Under the pieces are notes generated by a model. That model was not told the DNA's origin. It made no database searches and worked only from the letters and a program-made list of their open reading frames with translations. A stretch of 64,000 bases of DNA from Linyphia triangularis (taxonomy: Eukaryota > Arthropoda > Arachnida > Araneae > Linyphiidae). Below are positions 1 to 13,307 of the stretch, one piece after another. How positions within the stretch are numbered: position 1 is the first letter of the stretch; each line of letters opens with the position of its first letter. Both the position numbers and the translations under genes were made by a program. Where the stretch lies: contig OZ021721.1 of the NCBI GenBank assembly GCA_963978545.1, positions 103,621,866 through 103,685,865 on the forward strand, written 5' to 3'.

Positions 1-370
1 TTTTTTTTTTTAACTTTTTCAAGGTATGTTAAACCATATTAAATCTGGTTTGTCGGGAAGGGGGGGGGGGGGGCGCCAAATGCCTGAAATTGTACAAAAA
101 TCGACTTTAATTGAGTTGAACTGAATCTATTGCCAAATATGTCGTAACGCCATTAAGCCTTTTTTTAGGGGGGGGGGGGGGAGAGGGGGACTCTCCGCTC
201 TTTAATTTTCAATAAGGAAGATTGCAGACGATTTGCCTGGCTGACCAAAAATATTCGCTTCGTTTACAAGTGAGCCAGGTTAGCAATAAGTATAACGTCA
301 TTAGTTGCGCATTATTTATTACCAACTTGCTCCCTTTTTAAAGATGCGAATATTTTTCATCAGGAACTCT
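1..370. other. AT-rich non-coding start with two poly-G tracts
   Basis: No gene is visible. The stretch holds two uninterrupted G runs, 14 bases each, at 60-73 and 168-181. Similar homopolymer G or C runs recur through the window. Nothing else recognisable is seen. Confidence 0.6.
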
Positions 371-455
371 CTCCAATTATAAATAATTAAGATGTTATTT
401 CTTCGACTATAAATAATTAAGATTTTATTTCTCCTACTATAAATAATTAAGATGC
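371..455. repeat. Three-copy 30-bp tandem repeat
   Basis: The core TATAAATAATTAAGAT recurs at about 378, 408 and 438, an exact spacing of 30 bases. The spacer between cores (TTATTTCTTCGAC-like) is also conserved. This is a small minisatellite; no coding role is seen. Confidence 0.85.
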
Positions 456-910
456 ATTAAAATTACTTATGTTTATTAGATAGGCAAGTGAACCGGCAAA
501 ATGCATGATTGATAAAGACAAGAAGATAAACAACAAGGATAAATATGATTACAGTTATACATACATACATTTAAGAACTTAGAACACCGTTAATGATTAA
601 GATTCAGCCATACATTCCAATAGCCATGATTTGATTTGACGTAGACGTAACATGCCTTGGAACAAATGACCTTCAAATGAGGTGACTTACTGCTTTTCTG
701 GGTGATTTTGTGCCACAGTAATTTTTGAGACATAACAGCTACGCATGTGTGTTTTTTACAGTTTTAGCCATTTTTGCCCCAGCAGACCATTATATTCATC
801 ATCTACTAACATTTCTCTAAGTTAGATAAAAACTCAGAATGTTCGATGGAGTACCTGAACTTGCAGTCGCCTCTTAGAGAGTTAAACATACAGCAACTAA
901 ATATTACAGC

Positions 911-1441
911 TATTTAAACAAATAATCGTTTGTATTTATGAAAAATTATATTTTAATGATCTATTTGTTTTGATGCATTAAAATAACATGTTAGCTTTTA
1001 ACTCTTTCAGGAATTTCCTTCGCTGACATCTTCTACACACACAAAAACAAACTAAATATCATCAAAATATTAAATGAATGAAATAAATATTTAAACAAAT
1101 TATCGTTTGCATTTATGAAAAATTAGATTTTAATTATCTATTTGTTTTGGTACATTGAAATAACATGTTAGCTTTTAACTCTTTTAGGAATTTCCTTCGC
1201 TGACATCTTCTACACACACAAAAACACACTAAATATCATCAAAATATTAAATGAATGAAATAAATATTTAAACAAATTATCGTTTGCATTTATGAAAAAT
1301 TAGATTTTAATTATCTATTTGTTTTGGTACATTGAAATAACATGTTAGCTTTTAACTCTTTTAGGAATTTCCTTCACTGACATCTTCTACACATACACAA
1401 ATACACTAAATATCACCAAAATATTAAATGAAAGGAATAAA
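911..1441. repeat. Three tandem copies of a 177-bp unit
   Basis: TATTTAAACAAA starts at 911, 1088 and 1265, giving an exact 177-base period. The copies run from that motif through TTAACTCTTT and TTCCTTCGCTGACATC to ATATTAAATGAATG. Copies two and three are almost identical and the first differs slightly more. The unit length is typical of short satellite-like arrays. No reading frame runs through it. Confidence 0.9.
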
Positions 1442-1620
1442 TAAAAAAAATAAAATAAAGTTTAACTTCGAAATATTTAATTTAAAATCTGCACTTTTTG
1501 GTCGTGATAGAACATTGGCTGGTTGTGTAGTCCAGTAAACATCGCACTTAAAAACACAATGCTCTTTCAATGCGCTGATGAAAATTAAAGGTTTCCAACC
1601 AAAAAGAAAGGAACATTAAA

Positions 1621-1920
1621 AACTAATACACAGAAATGTGCTGGTTCCGAGCTGCATCCGGATCTTTCGCCTTTCTTTCTCGTTATTTTCACCTTTTTCT
1701 CCGACCCGAAAACAATGCAATGGTGAATCATCCAGAGGAACCGCACTTTTTAACCCGTTTGCACATTCGGCGAAAGTGGGTTAATTTGTCACTTTTACTT
1801 ACTGTTATTCCCTTTGATGTTTTGCTTGCCGCTTTTCCCCGACTCCTCCTTTACTTCACGGAAAAGAGGTTTGGTAAAGTTGCTTTGGCGGAAGCTATAA
1901 CTATGAATTAAAAGGCTCCC
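1621..1920 (+). other. GC-raised single-copy block with unrecognised 91-codon frame
   Basis: A frame at 1636-1911 reads 91 codons from ATG to TAA in a block less AT-rich than its surroundings. The conceptual product has a hydrophobic stretch in its second half (residues about 51-70, beginning LSLLLTVIPFDVLLAA) but no domain I recognise. It could be chance, an exon fragment or old repeat. A short palindrome (GGTAAGTCT/AGACTTACC, 1941-1960) lies just downstream. Confidence 0.2.
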
Positions 1921-2141
1921 TTTTTCCTTTAATTGAAGTAGGTAAGTCTTCAGACTTACCGTCTTTAGAGGTAAAAGTCTAATATTTCTAGAACTTCTCT
2001 AATAAGTATTCTTCTATACATTGAGACATGCTTATTTGAACTTATTGAATACGCTGCAGGGATGTATGAGCCGGTTTTACTATGCCCTGATTGGTTGATA
2101 GGAACGATGTGTGGTCATTTCGTTAAAACTCTTTTAGTATC

Positions 2142-2145
2142 CGTG
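2142..2145. repeat. LTR target-site duplication, left copy
   Basis: The four bases CGTG immediately precede the left LTR terminus TGTTGC and are repeated exactly at 2818-2821 after the right terminus. This is the expected footprint of integrase-mediated insertion. Confidence 0.8.
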
Positions 2146-2817
2146 TGTTGCGGGGATGGGTTCGAAAGATTTGAAGCCAAAGCAGATCAAAACTTGCAGA
2201 AATTTATTCCGATATAATTCTTCGCAGATTCTCTTACAACTCCAGAGCTTCTCGTTCTAATGGACTCAATACAGCTCTTTACACAACAATAGATCACAAA
2301 ACAGCAGTTAAAAAACAAACTTGACAACACAACTGCTAAGAATCGCCACAAAGACAATGCAATACAGTTCACTTTCGGAACTCTCTGAATGCTCGCTGAG
2401 AGACAGCTAACTCAGTGACTTCAGTCAACTAACTCAGTCAGTAACTCAACTGACAAACGGACTCAACTAACTCCCCCACTCTCTTGGCTAGCTTATATAG
2501 GAAAGTTAAACCTTCGTGAAACTTCTAGAGGTAGATATTTGGAGAACTTTCCAGATCGTAGTCGAAAAGTCCTATACATGTACATGGGGACAGAAAATGT
2601 TGCCAAATGGTCGCCAAGTTTGGCCATAAAGTTAAATGCCCTGCTCCTTGTAAAACTCGCTTCCCAGCGTTATCTCTGTAAATTTCGTTATCAAGCATTA
2701 AGACACACATTGCAGGAAAGCAAACCCTTGCACTGCCTTATGCGAAATGTATAGAAATTTATCTTTTTACATAATTAATGTTACGAAATATTTACAAATA
2801 TACAGAAATTCGTAACA
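2146..2817 (-). mobile_element. Solo LTR, probably Gypsy-type, minus orientation
   Basis: A 672-bp element with TGTT...AACA termini is flanked by a 4-bp direct repeat (CGTG at 2142-2145 and 2818-2821). Read on the minus strand it starts TGTTACGAATTTC. It contains a TATA box (CTATATAAG, about 2493-2501) and, near its 3' end, AATAAA within GGAATAAATTTC (about 2200-2211), and ends CCCCGCAACA. This is U3-R-U5 order. No internal gag/pol lies on either side and no second LTR is present, so it is a solo LTR left by LTR-LTR recombination. The 4-bp duplication and TGTTAC start suit Ty3/Gypsy elements, but the assignment is inferred. Short frames inside are spurious. Confidence 0.82.
2493..2501 (-). 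promoter_or_regulatory. TATA box of the solo LTR
   Basis: On the minus strand the sequence reads CTATATAAG, placed roughly mid-LTR and upstream of the AATAAA signal, where a retroelement promoter is expected. The assignment depends on the LTR call. Confidence 0.55.
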
Positions 2818-2821
2818 CGTG
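2818..2821. repeat. LTR target-site duplication, right copy
   Basis: CGTG follows the AACA terminus of the LTR and matches the left copy at 2142-2145 exactly. Confidence 0.8.
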
Positions 2822-3743
2822 GTTAGAAAAGTAAAATATTAGTTAAAAATTAAACTTAGAAGCGCTTATTTTCTTTTTGTTATCAATATATATGTTAGTT
2901 TAATTCAAAGCTATGTGCGCAGGTTATCAATATTATTATAAAAGTTGTGATTTGTTTGGAACTATATTTTTACTCGGAAGAATCCATCCTATAGCGTATA
3001 TTCAAGGCTCAAGTAATGTTGTCCTCAGGTATAATACCTGAATAAATCTTCAAAGATCATACAAAATAAGTAATGGGTAAAATTTGATTGCGATAACAAA
3101 CTTTTACTGTCAAGATTATAAATTAACAGGATAATTTATGATGCTCAGTTACGAAAGTGATAATCGAAGTCTTAAATATTTAATAATTTTGAAAATCTTT
3201 TCATTGTATTTTAATAATAATTGAATTTTATTTTATTTTACAATAGGTTTTTCTAAAGGATTGAAAGTATATTCGCGCCAGTATCGAGGCAGATCCGGTC
3301 ATCAACGAAACACTTTCGGTCAACTGCAAAGACCAGCAAAGGCAAGAGTAAGTTTTTAATAATTATTAATTCCCAAAAAGAGAATACGGATTGTGAAACT
3401 GTATTGTTGCATTAAATTTACAAATAGAAAGGTAAAAAATAATATTAAATAACTAATTTCTGTTACGTTGGGAAGTGAGATACATGGAGGTGTCGCTTTT
3501 TCGTCTGAGCTATCGTGAATCAAAACTATTGATTTAGAAAGTTGCAGTGGTAGAAGTGGGAAAAGAAAAGTGGGGGGATGCCCAATAGTTGATGACAAGT
3601 GCCCCCCCCCCCCCTTCAAAGATAAATGTTAATATTTTAATTATAAGATACGAAATTATTACTAAAAAAAAAATTTATACTTCTTTACACTAATTTTAAA
3701 CAAAAATAAAAAAAAGTATTGTTATTTTAATGAATATTCTTTT
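2822..3743. other. AT-rich stretch without a recognised gene
   Basis: No coding sequence or mobile element with clear ends is seen. A 13-base poly-C run lies at 3602-3614, just after a G-rich segment. The rest is AT-rich filler. Confidence 0.5.
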
Positions 3744-4288
3744 ACTTAGTTTTTTAATTAAAAGTAAGAGATAAAATGAAGTAATAATTCAACATTAAAT
3801 ACATAACTGGTAATTTAGATTTAAATAGTGTTTTCAAATGTACATACTTTCATGAAATTAAATTAATAGATAACTCTAAAAAAATAAAAAATAGCTGCTT
3901 GTCTTTATATGAAACAAGAATAGAAATTTAACTTAAAAGAAAGTTCCTCAAAGTTAGAAGTTGACCAAGTGTAACAGTATTTGTTAATAAAAATACTTAT
4001 ATCTTTATACAAAGTAGCATAATACATTTTTATAACAGTTTGATAGACATATACAACATATATAGTTTCTTTTCTTTTTTTTACATTTGAAAACTTTAAA
4101 TCACTTTCTCAGTGTCACTACATTTAAAGATTAATGTTATTTTTCTTTAGCAGATTTTCGGCAGTTTGATAGTTTTTAAATGTGGGGGGGGGGGATGTAT
4201 TTCAGTGTTTTTAGAAGTGGGGGGCGCATGGTTATTTTCTTGAAAAGTGGGGGGACGCGTCACCCCGCGTCTACCCACACTTCTAGCC
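3744..4288 (+). repeat. Dispersed repeat family C, copy 1
   Basis: About 545 bp align collinearly with 20090-20640, in the same orientation and 16 kb away. Shared landmarks are a CTTAGTTTTTT start, AACAGTATTTGTTAATAAAAA in the middle (near 3970 here), and a G-rich end with AGAAGTGG..CGCATGG, TTTTCTTGAAAAGTG and CCGCGTCTACCCACACTTCT. The copies are clearly diverged. The poly-G run at 4184-4194 is specific to this copy; copy 2 has only five Gs there. No terminal repeats or target duplications were found, so the element class is unknown. Confidence 0.75.
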
Positions 4289-6236
<1,948 letters not shown>

Positions 6237-6553
6237 TATACAAATTTCTTTACATATTAATTATTCTTTCACAATACAGTCATTTTGACTGCTTTTGGGC
6301 AATATAGGTATATACTAAGTTTCAGTCTTTCTAGTGTTAACACTATCAGAATGCGATATTTTAAAATGAATCATCCATCATTATCATTGATTTTAAATCC
6401 ACCACCTCGTCAAAATCTCTTCGCATTTTTAGAAGAAATTGAATTTTATTGTTTGATTTAAAGTTTTAACCATTTTACACTGTTATTTGCGCAATTGTTT
6501 TTTAATCTCAATATATTAAAGAATCCTAATTTTTAGAAAACATACTACTGTTT

Positions 6554-6611
6554 GGCGCAGTATGGTCTTAGTGAAGCCCTTGCGCCATAAAACCTCAACC
6601 ATCAACCAACC
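6554..6611 (+). mobile_element. 5'-truncated SINE A fragment (short-tail subfamily)
   Basis: GGCGCAGTATGG, CCCTTGCGCC and a CAACCAACC tail match the better preserved fragment at 34758-34814 and, more distantly, the 3' region of full SINE A copies. The tRNA-like head is missing. No target duplication could be identified. It ends only 25 bases before the next SINE. Confidence 0.65.
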
Positions 6612-6623
6612 AATCGAAGTTAT

Positions 6624-6636
6624 CCTGTTTAAAGGT
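6624..6636. repeat. SINE target-site duplication, left copy
   Basis: CCTGTTTAAAGGT, 13 bp, is repeated without mismatch at 6818-6830 on the far side of the SINE. Confidence 0.9.
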
Positions 6637-6817
6637 GCCGACCAAACGGTATAGTGGTTAGCGTGCTGGCTTCTAGACCGCGACGTTGCGGGTTCGAGTC
6701 CCGTGTTAGGCATGGGTGTTTGTAAATGTATGTTGGCTTGTCTAATGACGAATGTTTCGGCGCATTATAGCCCTCGTGTTGCTGACGGCGCCAGATAATC
6801 TGAATACAACCAACCAA
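6637..6817 (+). mobile_element. SINE A, full-length tRNA-derived copy
   Basis: A 181-bp element lies between perfect 13-bp target duplications. The head carries a pol III A box (TAGTGGTTAGCG, about 6652-6663) and B box (GGTTCGAGTCC, 6691-6701), the layout of a tRNA-derived promoter. The body runs through TTAGGCATGGGTGTT and a GCCCTCGTGTTGC motif to an ACAACCAACCAA tail. The tail is CCAA-rich rather than poly-A, so the partner LINE probably recognises that end. Seven related copies occur in the window. It is not a functional tRNA gene: the anticodon stem does not pair and no acceptor stem closes. Reading frames across it are artefacts. Confidence 0.92.
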
Positions 6818-6830
6818 CCTGTTTAAAGGT
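6818..6830. repeat. SINE target-site duplication, right copy
   Basis: Exact 13-bp match to 6624-6636, directly after the CCAACCAA tail. Confidence 0.9.
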
Positions 6831-7109
6831 ATTTGGTGCATATAGCGATTAAAAGATCTTCCTAAAATTTTGAGTACGTATTATTGAGAGACCTATTGAA
6901 ATATCAATAGTACTTCAAAACTAAGACTTCCTGTACTTTATGTCGAAATATAAGTGTGGGAAAAACAATAGTGTTATATTAAAAATACTACGTCTGGCAA
7001 CGCTGCTTATGGATAATACGCCCCTGCGTCAAGCGATTCTTATGATAAAAATTATCACATTTCCATTGAGTAAAAGTGTCAAACTTCATGAGAAAAACTG
7101 CCAAATTTT

Positions 7110-7279
7110 TTTTAGAAGTTAAGTGCCAAATTTGTATGGAATAAAAGTGCCAAATTTCTTTGGAAAAAAAAGTACCAAATTTCTTTGGAAAAAAAAGTAC
7201 CAAATTTCTTTGGAATAAAAGTGCAAAATTTCTTTGGGTCAATTTCCTTTGGAATAAAAGTGCCACATTTCTTTGGAAT

Positions 7280-7316
<37 letters not shown>

Positions 7317-7640
7317 CTAATTTCCTTTGGAATAAAATTGTCAAATTTTTTTGGAATAAAAGTGCCAAATTTCTTTGGATTAAAAGTGTCAAATTTCTTT
7401 AGATTAAAAGTGCCAATTTCCTTTGGAATAAAAGTGCCAATTTCCTTTGGAATAAAAGTGCCAAATTTATTTGGAATAAAAGTGCCAAATTTATTTGGAA
7501 TAAAAGTGCCAAATTTATTTGGAATAAAAGTGCCAAATTTATTTGGAATAAAAGTGCCAAATTTATTTGGAATAAAAGTGCCACATTTCCTTTGGGTAAA
7601 ATGTGCACACAAAAAAAGGCAAAATTTACTTTAATGCAAA
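7110..7640. repeat. 24-bp minisatellite with embedded (GA)n
   Basis: Variants of the unit TTTGGAATAAAAGTGCCAAA plus a short T-rich spacer fill the block. Five successive perfect 24-bp repeats start at 7463, 7487, 7511, 7535 and 7559; earlier units vary in length and sequence. A (GA)n run interrupts it at about 7283-7314. Because 24 is a multiple of three and the unit lacks stops in several frames, frames of 149 codons (+) and 166 codons (-) run through it, giving FGIKVPNL and FGTFIPNK repeats. I treat these as artefacts. Confidence 0.93.
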
Positions 7641-7704
7641 GTGCTAAATTTCTTTATGATAACAAACATTTGAATGGATGGTTTGTTTTTTCTTCTATTG
7701 ATGT

Positions 7705-7892
7705 CATTTTCCCATGCTGATAGCTGTGGGGTTAGCGCTCACGCATGCCAAAGGTGCTGGGTTCAAAGTTTGGGTTAGGCATGGATGTTCATTGTGGTTC
7801 GGAATCCATGTTAAGCTGTAGGTCCCGGCATGATTAGCTGTCCTCGTGCAAAATATAGGTCATTGAGCGTACAAACCAACCATTTTCTCATG
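7705..7892 (+). mobile_element. SINE B copy with imperfect 12-bp target duplication
   Basis: The body, about 7717-7880, starts with a tRNA-like head (TAGCTGTGGGGTTAGCGCTC, then GGGTTCAAAG as a degraded B box). It continues TTAGGCATGGATGTT..GGTTCGGAATCC..TTAAGCTGTAGGTCCCGGC and ends GAGCGTACAAACCAAC. Flanks CATTTTCCCATG (7705-7716) and CATTTTCTCATG (7881-7892) differ at one base. Further copies lie near 11.4, 13.1 and 17.1 kb. The TTAGGCATGG segment is shared with SINE A, but the rest differs. Confidence 0.85.
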
Positions 7893-8880
7893 TCCTCAGT
7901 AGTTTGTATATAAAATTTTATAATATTATGTTGATCATTATAGGCTTCAGACGGGAACTAAATGGAGAACTTTGAATATGAAGACAATGTATGCCGGTTG
8001 TATTATGAAAACAAAAAGGTCATATGCATAGAAGCATCTTTAATAGTAGCTTATTATTATATCAGAAAAATAAGAAATGATAGAATAGTGAAATATAAAA
8101 TAAATCAAAAATAATAGGAAAGTTTTTATAAATAAGTCCCTTCTAAGCAATGGTCACACGAAGACACATTTTGTAAGAAAATTAAAGAGATTTTTAGGCG
8201 AAAATTGGATTAATTTATAAATATCTCTTTCTGATATTTTTTTTATTCATTTATCAATGAGATATATTTTGCGTTTGCTTTTTAGTGTTTTTATACTTAG
8301 CAAAGTTCTTTAATTTTCCTGTTACATAAAACTATACTCAGTCTGTAATGTAATTCAAGTTAAAGGTTCTTAATGACTAGCCATTTAATTTTTCAGAATG
8401 ACCTTTTTCATCTAATTTTTACTTGTGCAAAATAATGTATTTTTCGGATGAAAAGTTAACAGTAACCAGGTTAAAACTGCTTTCAATACTTAAAAATGCA
8501 CCAAAACAAATATTTTTTTTAAATTCCTTTTTTTTTTTTTTACACTTTCTCATGTGCCCTTTGAAGTGTAACTCTTTTAAGTCAATGAATTAATTTATAG
8601 TCTTGTATTTAAGGTGTAAACACATATAAAATTATTTTTGAAGGACAAATTAGATATATCTAAATATTTGTTTTTAAAAGGAAAAATAATTAAGAGACAT
8701 ATAAAATAGCAATACCTTTATTTTTCTATCAAATTTTTACCCTTAAAAATAAAATGCCAATACTAAGCTCCCTATGAAAGTACGTTATCAAAAAAACTAA
8801 AACAATGCCATTCGCGTGGTATCAATTATTTCCTGAAAATAACATTACCCACACTAATATCTCCCAGCGTACTTTTCCAT
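7893..8880. other. AT-rich stretch without a recognised gene
   Basis: Nothing beyond AT-rich sequence and short poly-T runs is visible here. Confidence 0.5.
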
Positions 8881-9560
8881 TCCTACTTAAAGCCAAACGA
8901 TCTCTTTTCCCCGCGAAAACGCTACAGACACAATGTTCTTCTTTTAATTATGTACTGTGAAATACAACATTACCTGTAATAACACAGCGAGCCATTCTTT
9001 TCTCTTTTCATGTGCTTTTCCGGTACTTTCTTTTATTTTTTCCGAATCCTATCCAAAAGAGTTACCTTCCCTTCAGGGTTGTCAGCGCATGTCCGACACA
9101 CTGGCGTCGGCCGCAAGTACATTTCAGGCAATTCTAACCCGGTGGCCAGGGGCGAGTGAAAAAAGAAGGGGAGGGAGCGATAGAAAGAAAAAAGAGGCCC
9201 CCTTTGTCTGCCTGTGCCGGCTACTTCAAAAAGACTTTTGGTGTTGCCGGAGCAGTCTCTTGGGAGGTGGTTCCTCATTGTTTCGCATGTCATTTACTTC
9301 CTCCTCCTCCTCTTTAGACAGTCCCGACCAAAACTCTTTATTTAACTCTTTGTTGCTCTTTTTCTGTGGAAGGGTCTGCTGGAATAATAGACCGCCAACA
9401 GTAAATATTCAATTCGGTTGTGGGCAGTTAGCGGACATTTTTCTTGAAAACTATGGAGAAGAATCTTGGTTGAGCGTTATTAATCGGGATTATACCTACT
9501 TGTTTTCTGCACGTATACTACGGCTACGCATATACACTTATACATAGTTATTCTCAATTG
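8881..9560. other. GC-raised single-copy block with chance-like 196-codon frame
   Basis: This is one of the less AT-rich blocks. A plus-strand frame at 8957-9547 is 196 codons, the longest outside simple repeats. It is Ser/Phe/Leu-rich with no domain I recognise, and an 86-codon frame lies opposite (9033-9293). An acceptor-like TCCTCCTCCTCCTCTTTAG precedes 9318. It might be an exon, an untranslated region or a regulatory block, but I would not annotate it as a gene. Confidence 0.2.
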
Positions 9561-11410
9561 AATTCTATTGTTCTACTAAGGATATGAGTCGACTGCTCAT
9601 TCTGTTAAATTCTGTGGGTAGTAATTTTTTTCTTTCTTTTTCTTTTTTTTTCTTCTTAACGATGGATGAATAGAAGAGCGTTATTAATGGAAACATGTCC
9701 GATCATGTTGTTTTCTATTTTTTTTTTTTTTTTTTTAGATTAGTATTTTTAGGTATGAAATTAGACGAGCGTTTTAACTTTTAAAAAGCTGTAATGTGCA
9801 AGCACTGCATAAAATTATATAGCTTATCTTAAGCGTATTTCACACTTGTTTACCTATCAGCAAAAGTTGGAATACTCATACTTGGGTTCTGCGCACTTTC
9901 TGGTAATGGTAAAATTTAGGCTCTCCAGCAAGAACAATTTATCGCTCTCGTGGCATCTATATAGTCTAAATCTTCCAAACTTTTCATATTTACGATCTAC
10001 AATGATGTGATATTTTCTTATTACTACTGATTTTGACTTATTCCTGACAAATTGTAAATATGTTTGACATAAAAGACATTAATTTCATTAAAAGCGTTTG
10101 TAGGAAAACATTAAAATTCTGTGATACAGCTTCATAATATTTGGAAACATTACTTTGAAAGATAAACTGAATGAATAAAAGTTCAAATTAGTCGCATAAA
10201 GCATTATTATTTGTTGTGCTTATTCTTAAACTACATAATACAAAATGAAACTTATTTTAATTAAAAAAAAGGCTTTGTTTATTTTTAAACAGCAATTATA
10301 ATATAATTAATATACACACATAAGCATGCACTTTTAGTTAAAGAGTTATATATTTATGTTATTAATACTTGCATATATTTTACAATGCCCATTTTATAAG
10401 ATGATGCCTATCTTATGCTTGAATTTCATTGTCTCAGCACACGGCCGCTCTACCGAAGCTTGAGATTTTTTCATGCTTGCCGGAAAAAATCGCACCAACT
10501 TCTCTGCAACTTCACTCCCCATGTTATTCTATGGGAGTTGTAGTTCGGACGAAACAAGTGTGTAATGGCATTTAGAAGCTGGCAGTAGCAATTTCAAATT
10601 TTGAAAGAATCAATCCAGAACTTAATTTTAAATGCATGAAGTCGTATAATAATTAATTATGAATAATTTTAAACAAGAAAGAGCTCTGTAGAATTATTGG
10701 CACTAAGGAAGAGAATGGGATATAAAATAATACCTCAATTTATTTAAACGTAAACATCATGATAAACCAAGAAAAGCAATATCTCATCTCTGAAAAACTC
10801 TTCGATGTTTTCTAATAAACATTAATTTGATACTTGACGAGCAATTTCTTATTACAACCAATTAATGTGACGTTTCATATTTTCAAGTCAAAGTTAACTT
10901 GCCTAATTTATTTGAAACTGATGAAGTTTAATTTAAGAGTTAATAAAAAAAATTGTCCAAATTTTTGGTCGGGTAAAATATTTTAATTCAAAAGCTAGTA
11001 TCTCGAATTGAATAGGCCATTCCTATAACAATCACCGATCTTGGCCTAATAATCCATTAAACTCTAGATTGAAAATTTTATTCGTTGTGTTCTTGGTAAA
11101 GGAATAAAGAATTTGACCCCTTAGCATCCCTCCCCCCACCCCTTCGCCCCTTCCCTACTATATCAGTTGCAAAATAGAGTAGAGTATTTATACGTAATAA
11201 GATGGCTAAAACTTAAAACAGGATAGAAATGTTTTTACATAGGTTCGTTTCACTCATTAAAATAATAGATTAGAATGTGTTCTAGTATGTCTAAAATTTC
11301 GTGTTATAATCAATATAAAAGTTTTAACTTTATAGTATTCATTCGCACATTTAATATCTTTCGGATAAAGTATTTTCTTTTTCCCAGAAGTAGGTTGCTC
11401 AGAAAGAACA
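9561..11410. other. AT-rich stretch without a recognised gene
   Basis: No gene or bounded mobile element is seen. A patch at about 10430-10560 is less AT-rich and includes a small inverted repeat (CCCCATG..CTATGGG). A pyrimidine-rich tract is at 11118-11157. Confidence 0.45.
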
Positions 11411-11622
11411 AACTTCCTGTATAGTTGATTGGTTTGTATGCTCAACGACCTATTTTTATGCACAATGACTGCTAATCCGGCCGGGAGCTACAGCTTAACG
11501 GGGAGGGGATTCCGAACCATAACTAACATCCATGCCTAACCCAGGATTCGAAACCGGCACCATTGGCATGCGAGGCTAAAGCACTTAACCACACAGCCAT
11601 CAAGTGAGCAACTTCCAGCATA
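11411..11622 (-). mobile_element. SINE B copy, minus strand
   Basis: The body is about 11424-11609. Read on the minus strand it has GGCTGTGTGGTTAAGTGC and GGTTTCGAATCC as tRNA-like promoter boxes, then TTAGGCATGGATGTT and a CAAACCAATCAAC tail. Candidate target duplications AACTTCCTGTATA (11411-11423) and AACTTCCAGCATA (11610-11622) differ at two of 13 bases, suggesting an older insertion than the SINE A copies. Confidence 0.82.
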
Positions 11623-12639
11623 TAAACTGTGGCGTGTTCTTCAACAACAACTATCCCATTGCATGGTAGATTACTTCAACTATATCTTTTAGCATTTTGT
11701 CTAGCATTTTGCTATTCAAAGTATTCATATATGTCTTCATTTACTCGTTGACTACGCTGTCTCCTATTATTTAAAATGCTGCAACATCGTGACAAATATT
11801 CATTCAGATTCAACCATTCATCTACGGTTAATTCCGATATGGAAATAAACGGCCGGTTTTGACAATCCACATATACACATAATGCCTTTTTTCTTTAACT
11901 TGCTTTAGAGAATGATAGTGCTATATTTCCTATACGCTATTGAAGTTACAATAACGGATTAATAACTATTATGGATGTCATTTTTCATATATAACAAACT
12001 AAAAAATATTTTGTTGACTACTGTAACAAATTATTTCGTGATTATTTATGACAAACTTTTAAGCCTACCTTTATGGTAAAAGATACTTTTTTAATAATAT
12101 CTCATTTATTAGCTTCAATAATGGTACCCACAACAAACAATTGCAAAGTTTTGAAGGAATATTTCGATCTACTTTATTCTGAAAGTTATCGCATTTGGTC
12201 TAAGAGGCAGCGAAAAACTAACAATCCCTTTTAAATGCAATCTATTAACCACTTCTTTTCTATTTATTTAATTTTTAATGGCCTTGAAAAGTTCTTTGTG
12301 TCTGGTTGCGAGTCTGAATTGCGATGACAACATGACAACTACTGCGAATATACCGGCAACACTTCGACTAACAAGTTCCTAGAAGTACTTTATAAACAAC
12401 GATATTACCACAATAAAAAAATTATTTAAAACCATCTAAACAATTTTGCTGGAGACTGCCCATTTCAAACTCAATGGACTGGAACGAACTCTACTTTCAA
12501 GAGCAATACTGTTCACTACAAACCCCAAACAAATCTGTATTGAATAATTACTGACCAAATCGAAACCCATTTCAATCCAATCAATCTATTTTTCTTCTTC
12601 TTTGTGTCGAATTACTTATCAGAGAATTAAGCATGTCAG
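11623..12639. other. AT-rich stretch without a recognised gene
   Basis: No coding sequence, RNA gene or bounded repeat is recognised. Confidence 0.45.
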
Positions 12640-13010
12640 TTTCTCGAGTGAATGGTAAAGTGACAGACACCTTGTTAATGCTCTGATTCGGTGAAGTGTG
12701 ACAGGGAATCTCTAATAAACAATGGAAAGAGTTCCACGCTTCAGTACTTCACTGCCAAAAAGAAAAGAGCATAGACAAAACAGATTTCGAAGACGGTTGG
12801 ACACCTTTTCGCTTAGTTATTATTCTGATAGAATTCTCGTGGTCTTCCTTTCCCATACCCTAGGGTCATTCCCACACTTTTCGGTGATTTTTTTAGATAC
12901 CCACCCAAAGGGGTGATCTACAGAAGAGATTGGACATCTCGTTAAAAATGGAAGGAAAATTATGTACAAACTGCTTTTGGTCTTTTTTGTTGTTGTTGTT
13001 GAACTGTCCT
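12640..13010. other. GC-raised single-copy block, no gene recognised
   Basis: Less AT-rich than its surroundings. Opposed frames of about 64 codons (12722-12916 plus, 12820-13014 minus) carry no recognisable domain. It is unclear whether this is an exon, a regulatory element or chance. Confidence 0.2.
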
Positions 13011-13111
13011 TCATTATACACTTTTTCGACGATCGTCGATAAATACATTGAAAACTTTGAGTTTAATAGACTGTGGTATAATGGGAATACTCATGAATCT
13101 TACATAATGGG

Positions 13112-13307
13112 TGTTTGGTTGGTTTGTACTCTCAACGACATATTTTGATGCATAGTAGAGGCTAATCAGGCCAGGACCTACAGCTTAATGTGGATTCTGA
13201 ACCACAATGAACATCCACACCTAATCCGGGATCCGAACACGGCACCTTTGACATGCGAAGCCAGAGCGCTAACCCCGTAGCCATCAGGTGGACAATTGAT
13301 GTTTGGT
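13112..13307 (-). mobile_element. SINE B copy, minus strand, short target duplication
   Basis: The body is about 13120-13299. On the minus strand it shows GGCTACGGGGTTAGCGCTC and a degraded B box, then TGTGGATGTT, GGTTCAGAATCC and a GTACAAACCA tail. TGTTTGGT occurs at both ends (13112-13119 and 13300-13307), a possible 8-bp target duplication, shorter than usual. Confidence 0.8.

Noticed and set aside
2525..2754. Opposed frames of 61 and 71 codons
   Set aside because: Both lie wholly inside the solo LTR, which does not encode protein.
6637..6710. Possible tRNA gene
   Set aside because: A and B boxes are present, but the anticodon stem does not pair, no acceptor stem closes, and the unit has a 3' body, tail and target duplications of a SINE.
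6516..6841. Conserved-looking peptides (GLEPATSRS and IIWRRQQHEGYNAPK types) repeated at several places
   Set aside because: All fall inside SINE A copies, and the similarity is nucleotide-level family membership, not protein conservation. The same applies at 33751-33999, 37466-37690, 52062-52262 and 54433-54615.
7460..7590. Regularly spaced 24-bp repeats resembling a CRISPR array
   Set aside because: The units are contiguous with no unique spacers, and the sequence context is eukaryotic. The same reasoning applies to the 27-bp array at 39 kb.
8957..9547. 196-codon frame as a gene
   Set aside because: No domain, no splice structure, low-complexity Ser runs and an overlapping opposite-strand frame. 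It is kept only as an unresolved block.
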